DNA from: Cheilinus undulatus
Lineage: Eukaryota > Chordata > Actinopteri > Labriformes > Labridae
Assembly: GCF_018320785.1 (NCBI RefSeq)
Contig: NC_054881.1
Span: 25,722,775 to 25,786,774, forward strand
Direction of reading: 5' to 3'
Length of the DNA: 64,000 nucleotides
Positions 23,690 to 35,967 of this stretch are shown here, piece after piece. Numbering within the stretch: position 1 is the first letter of the stretch; each line of letters begins with the position of its first letter. The translations under genes and the position numbers were made by a program. Below the pieces are notes generated by a model. The model was given only the letters and a program-made list of their open reading frames with translations. It was not told the origin of the DNA and ran no database searches.

Positions 23690-24185
23690 AGAGAGGGAGG
23701 AAAGGCCAAAAATGGTTTTAAAAAGTCTTAAAAAGGAGTTATAAGAGGCAAAACAGTGGGGAAAAAAGGCAAAAATCAAGCATCAAGTGGGTAAGAAGTG
23801 CCCAAAGACATGGCAAAAATGGGCAATAAGTGGCATACCTGGGTTTAAAGTGTCAAAAAATTGGCTAAAAAGACAAAAAGGGCATGAGGTGGCACTGATG
23901 GGCTAAAAACAGGCATCAAGCAGTGCTAAAAAGTTGCAAAAATTTGTTGTTGGGGAGAAAACATGGGAAAAAGAGCACCAAGCGGCACAAATGCATCAGT
24001 AATGGCAAAAATGGAGGAAGAGTTGTAAAAGTGGTTAAAAAAGTGGCACCACTGGGTCAGAAGTGCCCACAAAAAGGGACAGTGACAGGAAAAAAGCCCC
24101 AATAATGGATTAGAAAGGGCTTGAAGAAGTGGCAAAAATGAGCAATAAGAAGCAAAAGTGGGAAGAAAAAGATTTAAGAGGTTAT
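23690..24185. repeat. Degenerate tandem array, 'aagtggcaaaaatgggc' type
   Basis: Dozens of imperfect copies of words like 'ggcaaaaatgg', 'aagtggca', 'gggcaataag' and 'ggctaaaaa' at irregular 15-35-base spacing. The reverse complement matches the array in tbx16 intron 6 (9990-10485), so this is probably a dispersed minisatellite-like family. Confidence 0.65.
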
Positions 24186-26094
24186 AAAGTAGCATGAATA
24201 GATGATGTCATCATCAGAACTAACAGTTCGGCACACTTTCCAGCCTCAAAATGGGTTAACACTGGAGAAGGGCCATTCTCTGGGTTTTTCAGAGGCCTAG
24301 CAAATTCTGCGGGTTGAAAGTTTTTAATTGTCCTTTTATAAATGTATTTTGATCTTATTCTTATAGTTGTTTTGCCAATATATTTTATAGGGGAATTTTT
24401 TTTTAGTATTTTAAAATCAAGGATCAAGATTTTAAGGAAAAGGTTTCAGGGGCCAAGTCACTCTGGGGGGGCATAAAAATGCCAAATCAGGATGGAAATA
24501 CTGAGAAGGCCTTTATCATAGTGGTTTACAAGTCTTTACAAGTAACTGTGCATTCAGAGAAAGGCAAGAAACACCGCAGAGTTTTCATGTGTTAAGAGAG
24601 AAAAGAGCATGACCACCTACTGATGTGATTAAATAAAATCTGGAGGGCCCATTACATTAGCTATTCAAGGGCTCAGTCATTCCTATGGGCAGTCCTGATC
24701 TCATTTTTTTACCTATTGAACTGATGTTTTGGTAAAAATATCCCAGAGGTATATGAGTAGATAAAGCATCTGATCAGAAGGTCTTAACTCTATTCTTCTT
24801 AGAACAGCTGACTGATGGGACCACACTAGTGATGAACACACAGATCGCTTTTACCAAAATCTCCATCCAGCTGGAACCACATGTAAATGTTGTGTTTTCA
24901 TGACCAGCAGAGGGCAGCACAGCACTAAACAAGACGGAAGGCAAATGTGCGTTTTGACCCGCATGCCTTTTGAAACAATACTGTAGTTTTTGAAGACATT
25001 TTAGCATGTTATTTAAGTCATATACTTTGTAGACAAAGATAATGCTGTCTATAAATTAACTAAATTAATAGCAACACTTTTATTGCAGAATTAAAGAAAC
25101 GAGTTTACAAAGTGCTTTGACAAAAATGCAAATTGTGAAACAACATGACCACAAAAGAGTACGAAGGTATAGTACAGTGTTAGTGAATTTATGGGGGAAA
25201 AAAAAGATTTTTTTTAAAGATATAAAAGACAAAAGCAATCAAAAGCAGTATAAGACAAAATAATATGAATAAATATAACATGAAGAATTGAAAAAAAAAA
25301 AAGAAAAGAAACAAAATCAATGAAAGCAAAGATGAGCGCAGCAAAATGAAATACAAACAAAAGAATCATATCCAGAACCCATATGGGGGTTTCTAGCCAT
25401 GCGCTCCCTGGAAAATCAAAGCATGCTGCTTGACTAACCCAGGGATTATCTTTAGAGCAGAGCCTTCTTTGCCAAGTAAAAACTGTACATGCATGTTGCA
25501 GTAAAATGGTCAAATCTATGAAGTGAGTGTTCCTGACTTAAAGGTGGTGTTTATTCACAGCCTTGGTAAACCCAAGCATGATAGAAAGAAAGTGCTGTAA
25601 GAGAATCGGCATCTAGTGTTTCTTTGCAGACTGTTTAATGCAACACAACTGAGCTTACTTCCTGCTTAACCTAAGTTTACAGTTACATAAAACACAAGAA
25701 ACAATATACCTCAGCCAAACGTCTCCAAACTCAACTAAGTGCAGTACTGAACATTAAATGCACAACTTATTCTTGACAAAGTACGTTTCTGTTCCTGTAA
25801 TAGATGAAATATTTTGCAAGCACTGTACATATGAATACAGTCATACCAGGTAACAACTGGTAAACACAGCTAGCATGCTACACATGCTGAAATTAGCTTA
25901 GGATGGTAGCACTTGTAAGCAAAGTCAAAAACAACAGTTCTAATATGTAAACTTACTTCATACATGTAGAAAAACTTAATCTACATGTTTATGGTGCTTG
26001 TGTAACTATGTCTATCCTGAAAACATCACAGAAATATAGTCTTGTATGAGAATCGGCACCTTGCGTGAATTTGTAGACTAGCTAATGCGATGCT
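24186..26094. other. Intergenic, no gene seen
   Basis: AT-rich sequence with A-runs near 25195 and 25290. A CTCF-like motif sits at 24904. No gene is recognised. Confidence 0.4.
24904..24917 (+). promoter_or_regulatory. CTCF-like motif
   Basis: CCAGCAGAGGGCAG fits CCASYAGRKGGCRS at all 14 positions. The orientation is opposite to the 20575 match. Confidence 0.35.
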
Positions 26095-26645
26095 AGCATA
26101 GACTGTAGAAAGAATTGGACAAACCCTGTGTGACGTTGGTCGTGTGCTTACAATAGGACGGACTCAGGCAGCTCTTGATGCCAATCCGTGGCGGCTTCCA
26201 TATTGAAATTGCGGTCTCAGCCGAACTATTGGCCCGCCCACTAAGCGTGACTTCCTGTCAGCTAGCTAGCTAGCTAGCATTCTGGTTGACAGAAACGTAG
26301 CTTCAGCTATCTGTCAGTCAAATGAGACACGCCAATCAGTCTGCAGTGAGTTTTCTTCTAAATCTAATCTAAACTGTGGTACACAAAAATTCACCCCCTG
26401 CACAGTGGGAGCACAATAAGACACTAGCTAATGAGATACTTTGGTTTTTTGAACCAGGCTGTAAACCAGTTTATTTCTAGTGTAAAAAACAGCTGTTTAA
26501 CAGGTGTCCAGATGGGACTTCCGGTGTTCCTGCAGCCAGCCTCAAGTGAACACTCGCAATATTGCAATTTTTTGCATTTCCGCATTGGCTTCATTTTTCA
26601 GGACCGGAGGTTGCCGCTTGGATGCAAGCTAAGCTCCTGCTAAAC
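26095..26645. repeat. Interspersed repeat, 'catagactgtagaaag' family
   Basis: Begins 'agcatagactgtagaaag', contains 'ccaatccgtggcggcttcca' and 'tattgaaattgcggtctcag', and ends near 'cttcatttttcaggaccgg'. I recall this wording as a common teleost repeat but cannot name its class. A (GCTA)n run interrupts it at 26260-26279. Confidence 0.5.
26260..26279. repeat. (GCTA)n microsatellite
   Basis: Four to five perfect copies of the palindromic tetramer unit gcta/tagc, so the run can form a hairpin. Confidence 0.8.
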
Positions 26646-29240
26646 AAGGAGAGCAGTTGATAACATACTAGTACTGACACCTACTGGCCAAAATGAAGAT
26701 CGCCTTGCAGTCACAATAGGCTTAAGTAAGGGGGTTTAACCTGTTAATTGACACAGACAGTCTAAATAAAATTTTACCAGAAAAAATGGGGGGGGGGGGG
26801 GGGCACATTAATAGTAACAATAATCCTGGGCAAGGCCTATTTAAACAATAACCAGGGCATCGCAAAAGCATTAAAAAAAACTGTGGTTAATTCTATGCAA
26901 ATTTTGTGTCATTGCTCAACCCCAAACCCTTCCTGCAATGAGAAATGGACATATGAACCCCATTTGAACATGTGATGTGAAACAATCCTTGGGAAAATGG
27001 TTCCTGAAAATCAGCATCTATGTTTAGAAAGCATCTCAAATTGTCTGCCACCACAACAGATGGTGCATCCCACAGTTACATCCCACCTCTACTTCACATA
27101 ACATCCCATGACACATGAAGTTCTGCTGAGAGTCTCCCTGGTGGTGAATTCTGCAGCTTCAGTGTGGTTAACATCAGACTGAGTGATTGGCTGAAGGTGG
27201 CCTGCTGCTGATAATCACTGCAGAGGCCTGAAGGTGTCATATCTGGTTAAGGTAAAGGATACACACCCTGCCAGTGGGGTTTCAACTACATTTACATATC
27301 TGTTATGATGCATGACTGAACCCACCTGTATCCAACTGAATCCTTGCAGAGAGTGTCAGTTTTAGATAATTATTTGTCACCTGTATGCATTGAAACTTTT
27401 ATTTTATGTTTGAGAAATCAAAACAAGTTCTATTTTTGATCAAATTTCCTGAAACTTCTCCGCCTCCCATGGCTCTGAGTTGTTCCTTGTCAGGTGTTTA
27501 GAGGTCTGTGTTGTGTATTCTACACCAGTGCCAGCTTCAGGGTCCTGCCTGGCCTTCTTTGATGTGGGAGCGAGGACAGGAGAAATGCAAAATGGACAGC
27601 TACAACAACAGCTGCTCCTCTCCCCTCTGACCAACACCTCCCGGCTCTATAGAAAGCTGAAGCTCTGCACACACAGAAATAATCATCTGCATGTGTGTAT
27701 GTGGGGTTAGCCAAGCTAGCAGTGGTACAAAAGGAGTGTGAGAGCGTCTGATAGAGAGTGTGGTTCAGAATTCATATCACTGCAGAGCACTAATCTCCCC
27801 TGTCTGAAGAAGGCTCTCTCTTTCTCTCTCATTCTCTCACTTTTTCATCTCTCTATCTCTTACTCACAAATCAAACTCCTATTCACAGCTGATTGATTCT
27901 GTGTTGACCTTTTCTGGTTGCGCCATCTTGTCTTGAGTGTTACAACTAGCATATGTCCAAGCAGGAGAACATTTGGTTTTAAAAGGCTCTCTCTGCTCCA
28001 GACTAATATTTAAAAATGCTGTTTAAGAGTATTTCTGTTAAATTTATGCAATCATTATTTAAATATATTTTTAACAGTGATTATATTGCTTGGAGTTATG
28101 ATTCTAGCCAAATAAAAAATACAACTCTGGGAACAAAACAACAAGATGTTATGAGATGAATTTTGTATTTTAAGGGGAAAAAAGACAAAAAGAAGTACTG
28201 CTCTGTAGATAAATGCCTCTGTGAGGATTACCATTCCAGACTGAAAAAACAGTGGTAGGTCATGTCTGCTGTATTGCTGCAGTTGGATCCAACTATAACA
28301 TTTGCACATTTGATTGAGAGCTGAAAGAGGTAGAAAGCATTTTTCTTTTTTTAACGTGATTTCTGATGACTTTATTATGAAGAAGCAATATGATGAAGAA
28401 CCTGCCCTTTAACAGGAAACAGGAAGTGCACAATACTCAAGTCTTAACTTCATGAAGAGTCGTCCTGTAATGGAGCAGCCCCCTCTCACAGATTCTCCGA
28501 CCACACAGCAAGGTTGTATCCAAGGGGCGGCTAAAGGGGGAACTACCACCTTAGAACACAGTGGCCACCACAAAATGTTGAATTATGAGTGTGCTTTTTC
28601 AGAGATGAGGCTGATCTTCTATTTCCACAAACTCTGTTTGTGCTGCAACCCCCTTGCAAAGCCCCCTTTCGTAACCCTTCTAGGCAATCTGTAATTCCAC
28701 TGCTTGTGCTCTGTCTGGTTTCAAAACATAAAGCTTTTAATTTCATACTTTACCCACTGCAGAAGCAAAACAAAAAAAAAGTTACACACTCATGCCTTGC
28801 ACACTGAGTCTGTTTCATTTTTATTTGCCTTCACTGTGAAAAGTTGTAGAAATTGACAAATTGTTTCGTACTGCAAGCCAGTGGCTCTCATACAGCACCC
28901 TCTCGTGCGTCATAGCGCTGAGCCAAGATAGAGAGATGGAGAACAACTTTGTAATTCAGTCTGTTATGACCTATGAGTAGGCTGGATGTGCATATATGCA
29001 GTTTATTTTCAAAATCATGTTTAAAAACTATGTATGATTGGCCATACTAATCAAGGTTTTGAAAAAATAAAGGACACTTAAAGTTTTGAAAAAAAAAAAA
29101 ATACCCCACATTTTGACATTACAAACTCAGAAATTTGCAACATTATAAAGTAACAAGATGCAAGAAACCAAACTGAAAGAAGTGATAGGCTAGCACCATT
29201 TTTATAAATATGCCTGTTCAAGGTCTAGAATGTACTTACA
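26646..29240. other. Intergenic, simple repeats only
   Basis: Holds a G homopolymer (26788-26803) and a CT-rich run (about 27810-27870). Small overlapping open frames near 27440-27714 and 28452-28807 have no recognisable content. Confidence 0.4.
26788..26803 (+). repeat. G homopolymer (16 G)
   Basis: An uninterrupted run of 16 G after 'aaaaaat'. It is prone to length error in sequencing and able to form a G-quadruplex. Confidence 0.85.
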
Positions 29241-29505
29241 GGCTACGTTCACATTGCAGGACTTCATGCACAATTCTGATCTTTTCTTCGATCAGGTTTC
29301 TTTTGTTTTGGCTGTCCACACTGCAGTCGACTTTCAAAAGGTCAGATATGGTCTGATTTAGATCCATATATGAAAGTGGCCTGAATCGGATTTAGAAGGT
29401 CAGATACAATCTGACTTGTGCTGTTCAAGCTGTCAGAAAAAGATCAGTCACATGTAAGCAAAAATTCAGATTCAGGTCACTTTAAACTGCTGTATGAACG
29501 TAGCC
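29241..29505. mobile_element. MITE with 'ggctacgttcacat' inverted ends
   Basis: The left end ggctacgttcaca and the right end tgaacgtagcc are inverted repeats around 265 bases with no coding content. Internal 'ggtcagatatggtctgattt' and 'ggtcagatacaatctgactt' are repeated subterminal motifs. This resembles known fish hAT-type MITEs. I could not find a clear target-site duplication. Confidence 0.6.
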
Positions 29506-32300
29506 ATAATGTGATGATTCAAAGCTCAGGTTCTCCTTGATCAGTCCCGGTTAAAAGTATAACCTTACTAGGCTCTCTTCTGCAGGACTTGTACAAGGAT
29601 AATGGCTCAATCTGGTTTGATTTTCATCCAAGAATTTGGGTATTTCTGATTTTAAAGTCTTGGTTCATGTAAGTTTACAACTTTTAAAGTAAAAAAAGCA
29701 CTTTTTTTCTTGTAAATGTACTACTTATTAAACTCCCAAAATTCTGATATTTACTTGAAAATGAACAGACCCTCCTTATTTCTTCTTAATTTACAGTGGC
29801 CCTAATATGCTGCCATAATAATGGATAGTTTATACATAAATCTTTTGGCATGAACCTATGAAGTGAGTAGGCCTATTGTATTGGAATTTTGTCCATAAAA
29901 ACATTAAAAGTTATGTTACATTTTTCCAAGCGGTTGCTGGGGAGGGGGACTTAGCATTCCTTAGATATGAGAGGCTTGCTGTCGCTTAAACTAAGCCCTC
30001 AAACAACTCTGATTGATCGTGGATGTTTTGTCATTCTGAGAGAGGATACCATTAAAAAAGTAGCACCCCCATCTGATTTTGCATTGCATAGACATTCCAG
30101 CTTACTTCGAGCAGGACTGTTGAAATTCTAGTTGAATGCTGCGCATGTTCAGCGGTTTGCGTGGTGATGTTAGGGACAGCTGGTGATGGAAAACGGGGAT
30201 CCTCCATAGAGCATCTAATTTCAGACAGGACTGAGTGGTCTATGAGGGCTACAAAACCTGGGCCCTTTGTAGACTGGGTCTTTTGATGGACTTGAATGAC
30301 ACAGCTGGAGCCTTACCTGGCTGGTGGGGATGACACTTCTTGACTGAGCAAAGGCATGGGTAAGGCTTGGAAAGTTTAATCCCAGTGCCAGCTTGTTGAA
30401 AACAGACCAAAAGCTCTGATATCATTGGAGGGATTTGGGCTTAGCCTGTTTTATATTTTTTACTTACTGCCCACTTTTGATATGACTGAAATATGCTCTT
30501 ATTTTATCTCACCATGTTTTTGACACACTCATAAGAAGAGTTATGCTAAGTCAGTGTGTTCTATAGGTCATCTTGTTTTGAGTTTGATCAAAACATTTTT
30601 CTTTGGATAAAATAAAAGCTTCTTTTTCTTTGAAGAACAGCTCCTGCTGTCTCTTTCTGGTCTGTCAAAGATTCCCTATTCCTCAATCAGAGTAATTATT
30701 TTATTGAGTTTACGTTACCAAAGAAGTTATGGTATAAAATGACCAAAATAAGGCCTGTTGTGCTGCAAACAGACTGTTTGAACAGACGGTGTATGAAAAC
30801 AGCCTCATATCTCCCATGTGGATTATACACTTACAGCTAAATTGCTGCTTTATCTTTTTGCCAGTGTCTCTGTGGGGATGACATTTCATTTTGTTTCTAT
30901 CTCTTCATCTGTTTGTCCTTTTCTGTGTCTTGGTGGTTTTGTGCTTGAGCTGCCAGTTATTACTTTGTCTATTTGTCTGTGTGTATATATACGTGTGTCC
31001 ATTAATCCATCACTCTCTGTGTATTTGTTTCTCCTCTCGCTCCACGCTCTCTTCCTGTAAATCATCCTTCTCTATCCTCTCCTCTGTGCGAGCAGCTCCT
31101 CCACTCCTGAATATTTTAGTTACGGATTGATTGATTGGTTCTGCCTGGCCCATCTGGAAACTCAAGCAGTCAGTGTGCCATGGAAAAAGCTTTATTTGAG
31201 CATATTCAGTCAAAAAGTTGCCTCAAAATGACAACTTTAGAGTCCAAACAACACTCAATTATCGCAGTATTAAACATATCTAATTGATCTTTCAGTGGTC
31301 TCTTCCAAAAGAGGACATGCCGCTCCAAAGTGACCCATCTCTGCAGCGTACGCCCGTTGGTGCAGGTGCTCTCCCGGTGGCTGTCGAGTCACGCCAGTTA
31401 ATTAATACCACTCGAGTGTGTCAAGAGGAGGGAAGCAAAAATGCTGCTGTCGGCAGAAACAGCGATTGGGTGACTTTTTAAACTTTTAAACTTCATTTTA
31501 CCTCAAAACAAAATGAAGCTTGGGGGTGTGCATTATTTTGGCAGTGGTTCAGCTGCAGCCTGTGGGTAAGATAAACTCACAAACATCCGCACAACCGCAC
31601 AGAAACACCTGCATACAAGTGGAGATACTGTTAGGAGAGAAACAGGACTTAAATTAAGCATCAGCGTGTGGTTTTCATTGTGTGTTTGTGGAGCTCAAAT
31701 AGACTATAGCTGCAACACACAAAATGTGATCTGAAAGCATAAATTCAATAAATAATTGAGAAATTAAAACACTGCTGTTTTTTAATTAAAGTCTCTGTAA
31801 AGTGAAATCTAAACTTTGTGTCGTAACACACAAGATATGTTGGATTAAGTTTGCTGTAAACGTGAAAACATGAGATCTATGTGTGACTGAATTTAAGATT
31901 GAGACCATTAGAAAGTTGTTCACCTCTTTCCTGCCTTGGTTTAATTTTGGCAGGGCAAATATAGCAGCCTAAGATGTCACCAGCAGCTATGGGGAGTTAC
32001 CCGTCCCCCACTGCTACAATTATATAAAACCACAGAGCAGTTCATCTCAGTACAGTCTGTTGTTAGCTAATGTCATTGGTTAACAGGTTAATAGCCAGGT
32101 AAATCTCCCAAATCTTTCAGCCATGGTGGCCCACAGGTCTTACAATGGAGAGATTTGTGCCAGATGACCCAACTCTATCTGTTTTAAAGCACACAGAACA
32201 TTACTTTACATTTGTAGATCCTGCATGATAAAAGTTTTGGATTACTATTTCTCCTTTAACCTCAGAGAAGGGAGGAAAAGAGAGACCATATGCCCATCAC

Positions 32301-32302
<2 letters not shown>
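29506..32302. other. Intergenic, no gene seen
   Basis: No gene or named repeat recognised. T-rich open frames near 30818-31130 look like chance hydrophobic frames. Confidence 0.4.

Positions 32303-32341
<39 letters not shown>
32303..32341. repeat. (AG)n microsatellite
   Basis: About 19 perfect AG dinucleotides in a row. Confidence 0.9.
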
Positions 32342-32345
<4 letters not shown>

Positions 32346-35300
32346 AAAATGAGGAGGCAAACTTCATTTGGTCCTGATACAGTGCAACTAGCCTGTGAAG
32401 TGTGAAAATATTGCTTATACTATAAATCAGTTCCAGCGCCCCTTTAAGCCCTCACTGCTCTTTTCTTAGACTCAAAGCATTTTGTAAAAGGACTGAATGA
32501 AATGCCTGTAGAGCTGCATGCTCCACTAGTTGTGCTTATGAGTGCACGCTAGCAAGTGCTTAGCCTAAACCGCATTGTTTAATGTGGTTATTAAACACCT
32601 GAAGGTAAAACCCTATACCAAGGAAAAATTTCGAAAAGGTGTGACAGTAGTAAAAAAAAGATATCGCTCCGAACAAAGGTGAGAGACCTCGCACACTGGA
32701 GAGTACTGCACAACAAAGTTCAGCCCCGATCAGCTTGAGACAACGGGGCAGAGATCACGGGAGAACTGCAAGCTCCCACAGGAATAGTATGTCACCAGCG
32801 GATTATTTAGCCTTATTTGAGGTTGACTTGTTATTCATTCTGGCATGATTCCTTGAGTTTATTGCTTCTGCTATGGATGACTACATTAGGCTTTTTACCT
32901 CAAACGTTAACTTTCCCTTGTCAATGGCACTGTTGTAGCTTTATGACCCACTGACTTCTCAATGACTGTTTGCTCTCATTGCAGAATAGATGTAATGCTG
33001 ACGAAGTGATAATTTATGACTTAGAGTCCATGAAAGTCCATGCATTTTGATGTATTTTAAAGTTGACTGGACTTTGCACGCTCCCTCAGTTGTTTGGATT
33101 GATCATAGATTGATGTGGTTTTGGCAGACAAAAAAAGACCTGCAGTGCACCTTTAATGAAGCAGACTGGAGCGCAGGCAGTGGAACTGCTCCAACTGACT
33201 AAAAAAGAAGCAATTTTCTCAGCAGTAGTATTTACCAGAGGATCATGGTGCAGCAGTAGTATGTGGAAATTGGAGTTTACAAAACACATAATGAAGACAT
33301 GATGATATGATGGCTTACGGGGTTTGATCAAGGAAAATGTCCTTGATCAATGCTGACTTTTTCTGGTTTGATGACTATCAAAAACTTGAGTTCTATTTTA
33401 GAAAAGGAACCTTTGCTATAGCAGATTTTATCTGCAAAGCATGGGAGAAAAGGCAGAGTTGTTGTTTACTGAGCTGGGAAAAGATCATGCAACTTTATAA
33501 TCGTTATAAATTTATCTTTTTGTAAAACACTGCAATTGTATTTCTGGTGTCTTATAAATCCATGAGGGTTGGGCACTTTTGTGCATGACGCGTAAATAAA
33601 GTACAATCAGTCAATCAATCAATACAGTTGCTCTCCCACTATGATGATGAACAGACACCTGATTGGAATGCAGAGGTTGCTGATGCTTCATACAACACTC
33701 TGGAGACACCGCTGCAAATGTTTCAAATGTCAACATTTTTGGACGAGATATTATTCAGGCTTAACTTTGAAAATGAAATGGCCATTGCAGAGGAATGGTA
33801 AGACCGTTTTGCATGACAAAGACATCACTGCTGTCTGTGAGAGAGCTGCTTTACTGCACAGTGAAGAACAGACTACTGTTGACATGGTGGGCTCTTAGCA
33901 TGTGCAGAGCTTTTTTGCATTTTTAAGTGTTTTAAGAACATGTCATGTGTTGACGTAATATTCTTTGGAAAATGGAGGAGAAAACCTACATTTTAGAAAT
34001 ACCTGCCTACATGTGGACAAGGTCTTGGACTTCTATCACTGGGGGGGCTGACAGAAAAACCAACCAAAGTCTAGGTGAAAAATGTGCCAGTTTTGCTCAC
34101 ACAGTCAACTCGGAAACCTTCGGGAAATTTTCAGGAGTTGTTTTGCACTGTTTTGGCAGTGTGTTGTGACTAACTTTGTCTGACTTCTACTTTTTTAGGG
34201 TTTCAGGCATGAAAAAGAACTAGATATAGTCTTATTGCTTATGGTCATACAGAGACATCAGGATTACTTTCAGTCTGTTTCGTAACCAGCCAAAAACTCA
34301 CAGGGACTATAAAGCTTCATTAACACTGAAAGCACAACATGACAGCATTGTGCTAATTTCTACATGGTTACAATCAGATCTGATTAACACATTTGAATCA
34401 GGTATACTTGAAATAATTTAATTGCCTTCTCCTGAAGAAAGTCAGGTTTCCTTTCTAATCTTGTGCCTGAGGATGTGTTAATAAAGCCCTTCAAAGTGAG
34501 TGTGTGGTTTGCGTGTTGACCATTACAAGAGGAAACATGCTTAAGAAGAACATGAGAGAGAAGGAGAGCAGCTCCCAAGTGGTGTCTGCAAGCTGTCACA
34601 TTACCTTCATCTGCCTTCAAGGCCGGGCCTCTTTTCAAATTCACTAAATAATTATACACCCAGACACCAACCTCAGAGCACTCTCCAAACTTACCCCACA
34701 ACACTAAGGCAAATAAAAGTTATTCAGATTTGTTTTAATTTATTTTTTACAAAAATATTTTACATTAGAAAACACAGCTTAAAATATACACAGTCCACTT
34801 GGTGCTGCAATAAGTGCAGAACCGTTCAACTCAGTCTATAGGTAAATATATCTTTACAGCAAGAATAAATCAGGAGTCAAGCTGTGACTCTTGTCTTCAG
34901 AAGGAGCTAAAGACAGTAAAAGAAATACTCAGCAGTCACAAAAAGCCCCTTTAAACTCTATGACCTGCCATGTAAAATTAACAGCAATATTACCTCGCCT
35001 GATTTTGATACAAATGTTACAACTGAACCAAGAGCAGGGAATGCTTTCAAACCAGAGATAAAAATATTGAGCCAGTGAAAACAAAAACAGTATTTAAGCT
35101 GCAATTTTTTGACTTTAGAATCAAACTAAGGAATTTACGCAAGGAAACCTATGCTGACAAACAATACACCTACTCAGCTGTCCATCCTCACAGATCTGAC
35201 TGCAAGAAGTTTGGACACTTTCTGCGAGAGCAGGAGCCAAAACATTCATGCTTATCACAAGCTTGCTGTCAAGGTGATGAGCATGGATGGATGCGCGAGT

Positions 35301-35967
35301 GTATGTGTTTGGACTCTGGGGTTTATTTAAAGGTCAGTTACCCACTACACTCAGTTACCTTTGGTTCTATCCTGCCATGCAAGTAGTTTTGATTTTATGT
35401 CTTCAGCGCTGCATGGAGCTTTAAAAATGCTTTAAAACTTCAAAGTTTTAGGCAATGTGTCCTTTCAGAAACATTGTCCATGTTATTGGGATAATCTACA
35501 GACTTTGTTGCAAACTCTTTTCCCCATAGCTTTAAATTGAGGGACAAACAATCTCCCTGAATCCTGCAGATAATCCAGAGTCACACTGACATTGTGTCTG
35601 CAAAGACACTCGACTGTGGAGTTTTCCAATTGGATTTCAAATTGGACATGTGATAAAAAAGGAGAAACAAAATTATTTTTGCCTTCAATGTTTTGTCATG
35701 AGGGCAGAAACTGTTAGAAACATCTACATTTGTAGAGATTGGGTTGTGAAAATGTTTCTTTTTTGGTCATCTCTACCTCTATTTTAATGCTTTCTTTTCA
35801 GAGTACTTTAATGTGATGTACAATCCCTAAATGTGTTCATTTTGGCCTTTTGTTCCCCTTTTTTAGCTGCTTATCAGGTCAATTCATCTACTTTACATCT
35901 GAGTCACTGTTTCTATAAACCTGCTGCACATGAAGAAAATCACTGTAGGTGCTCTTGGAAAACATTT
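32342..35967. other. Intergenic / possible distal mmp17 3'UTR
   Basis: No gene recognised. A short retroposon-like tail (aataaagtacaatcag, then (TCAA)n) ends at about 33623. Reverse poly(A) hexamers at 34739 and 35783 are the nearest canonical candidates downstream of the mmp17 stop. Confidence 0.35.
34739..34744 (-). promoter_or_regulatory. Possible distal poly(A) signal for mmp17
   Basis: AATAAA on the minus strand, 2.7 kb past the mmp17 stop. ATTAAA at 35783-35788 is nearer. I saw no canonical AATAAA or ATTAAA between the stop and 35788. Speculative. Confidence 0.25.
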
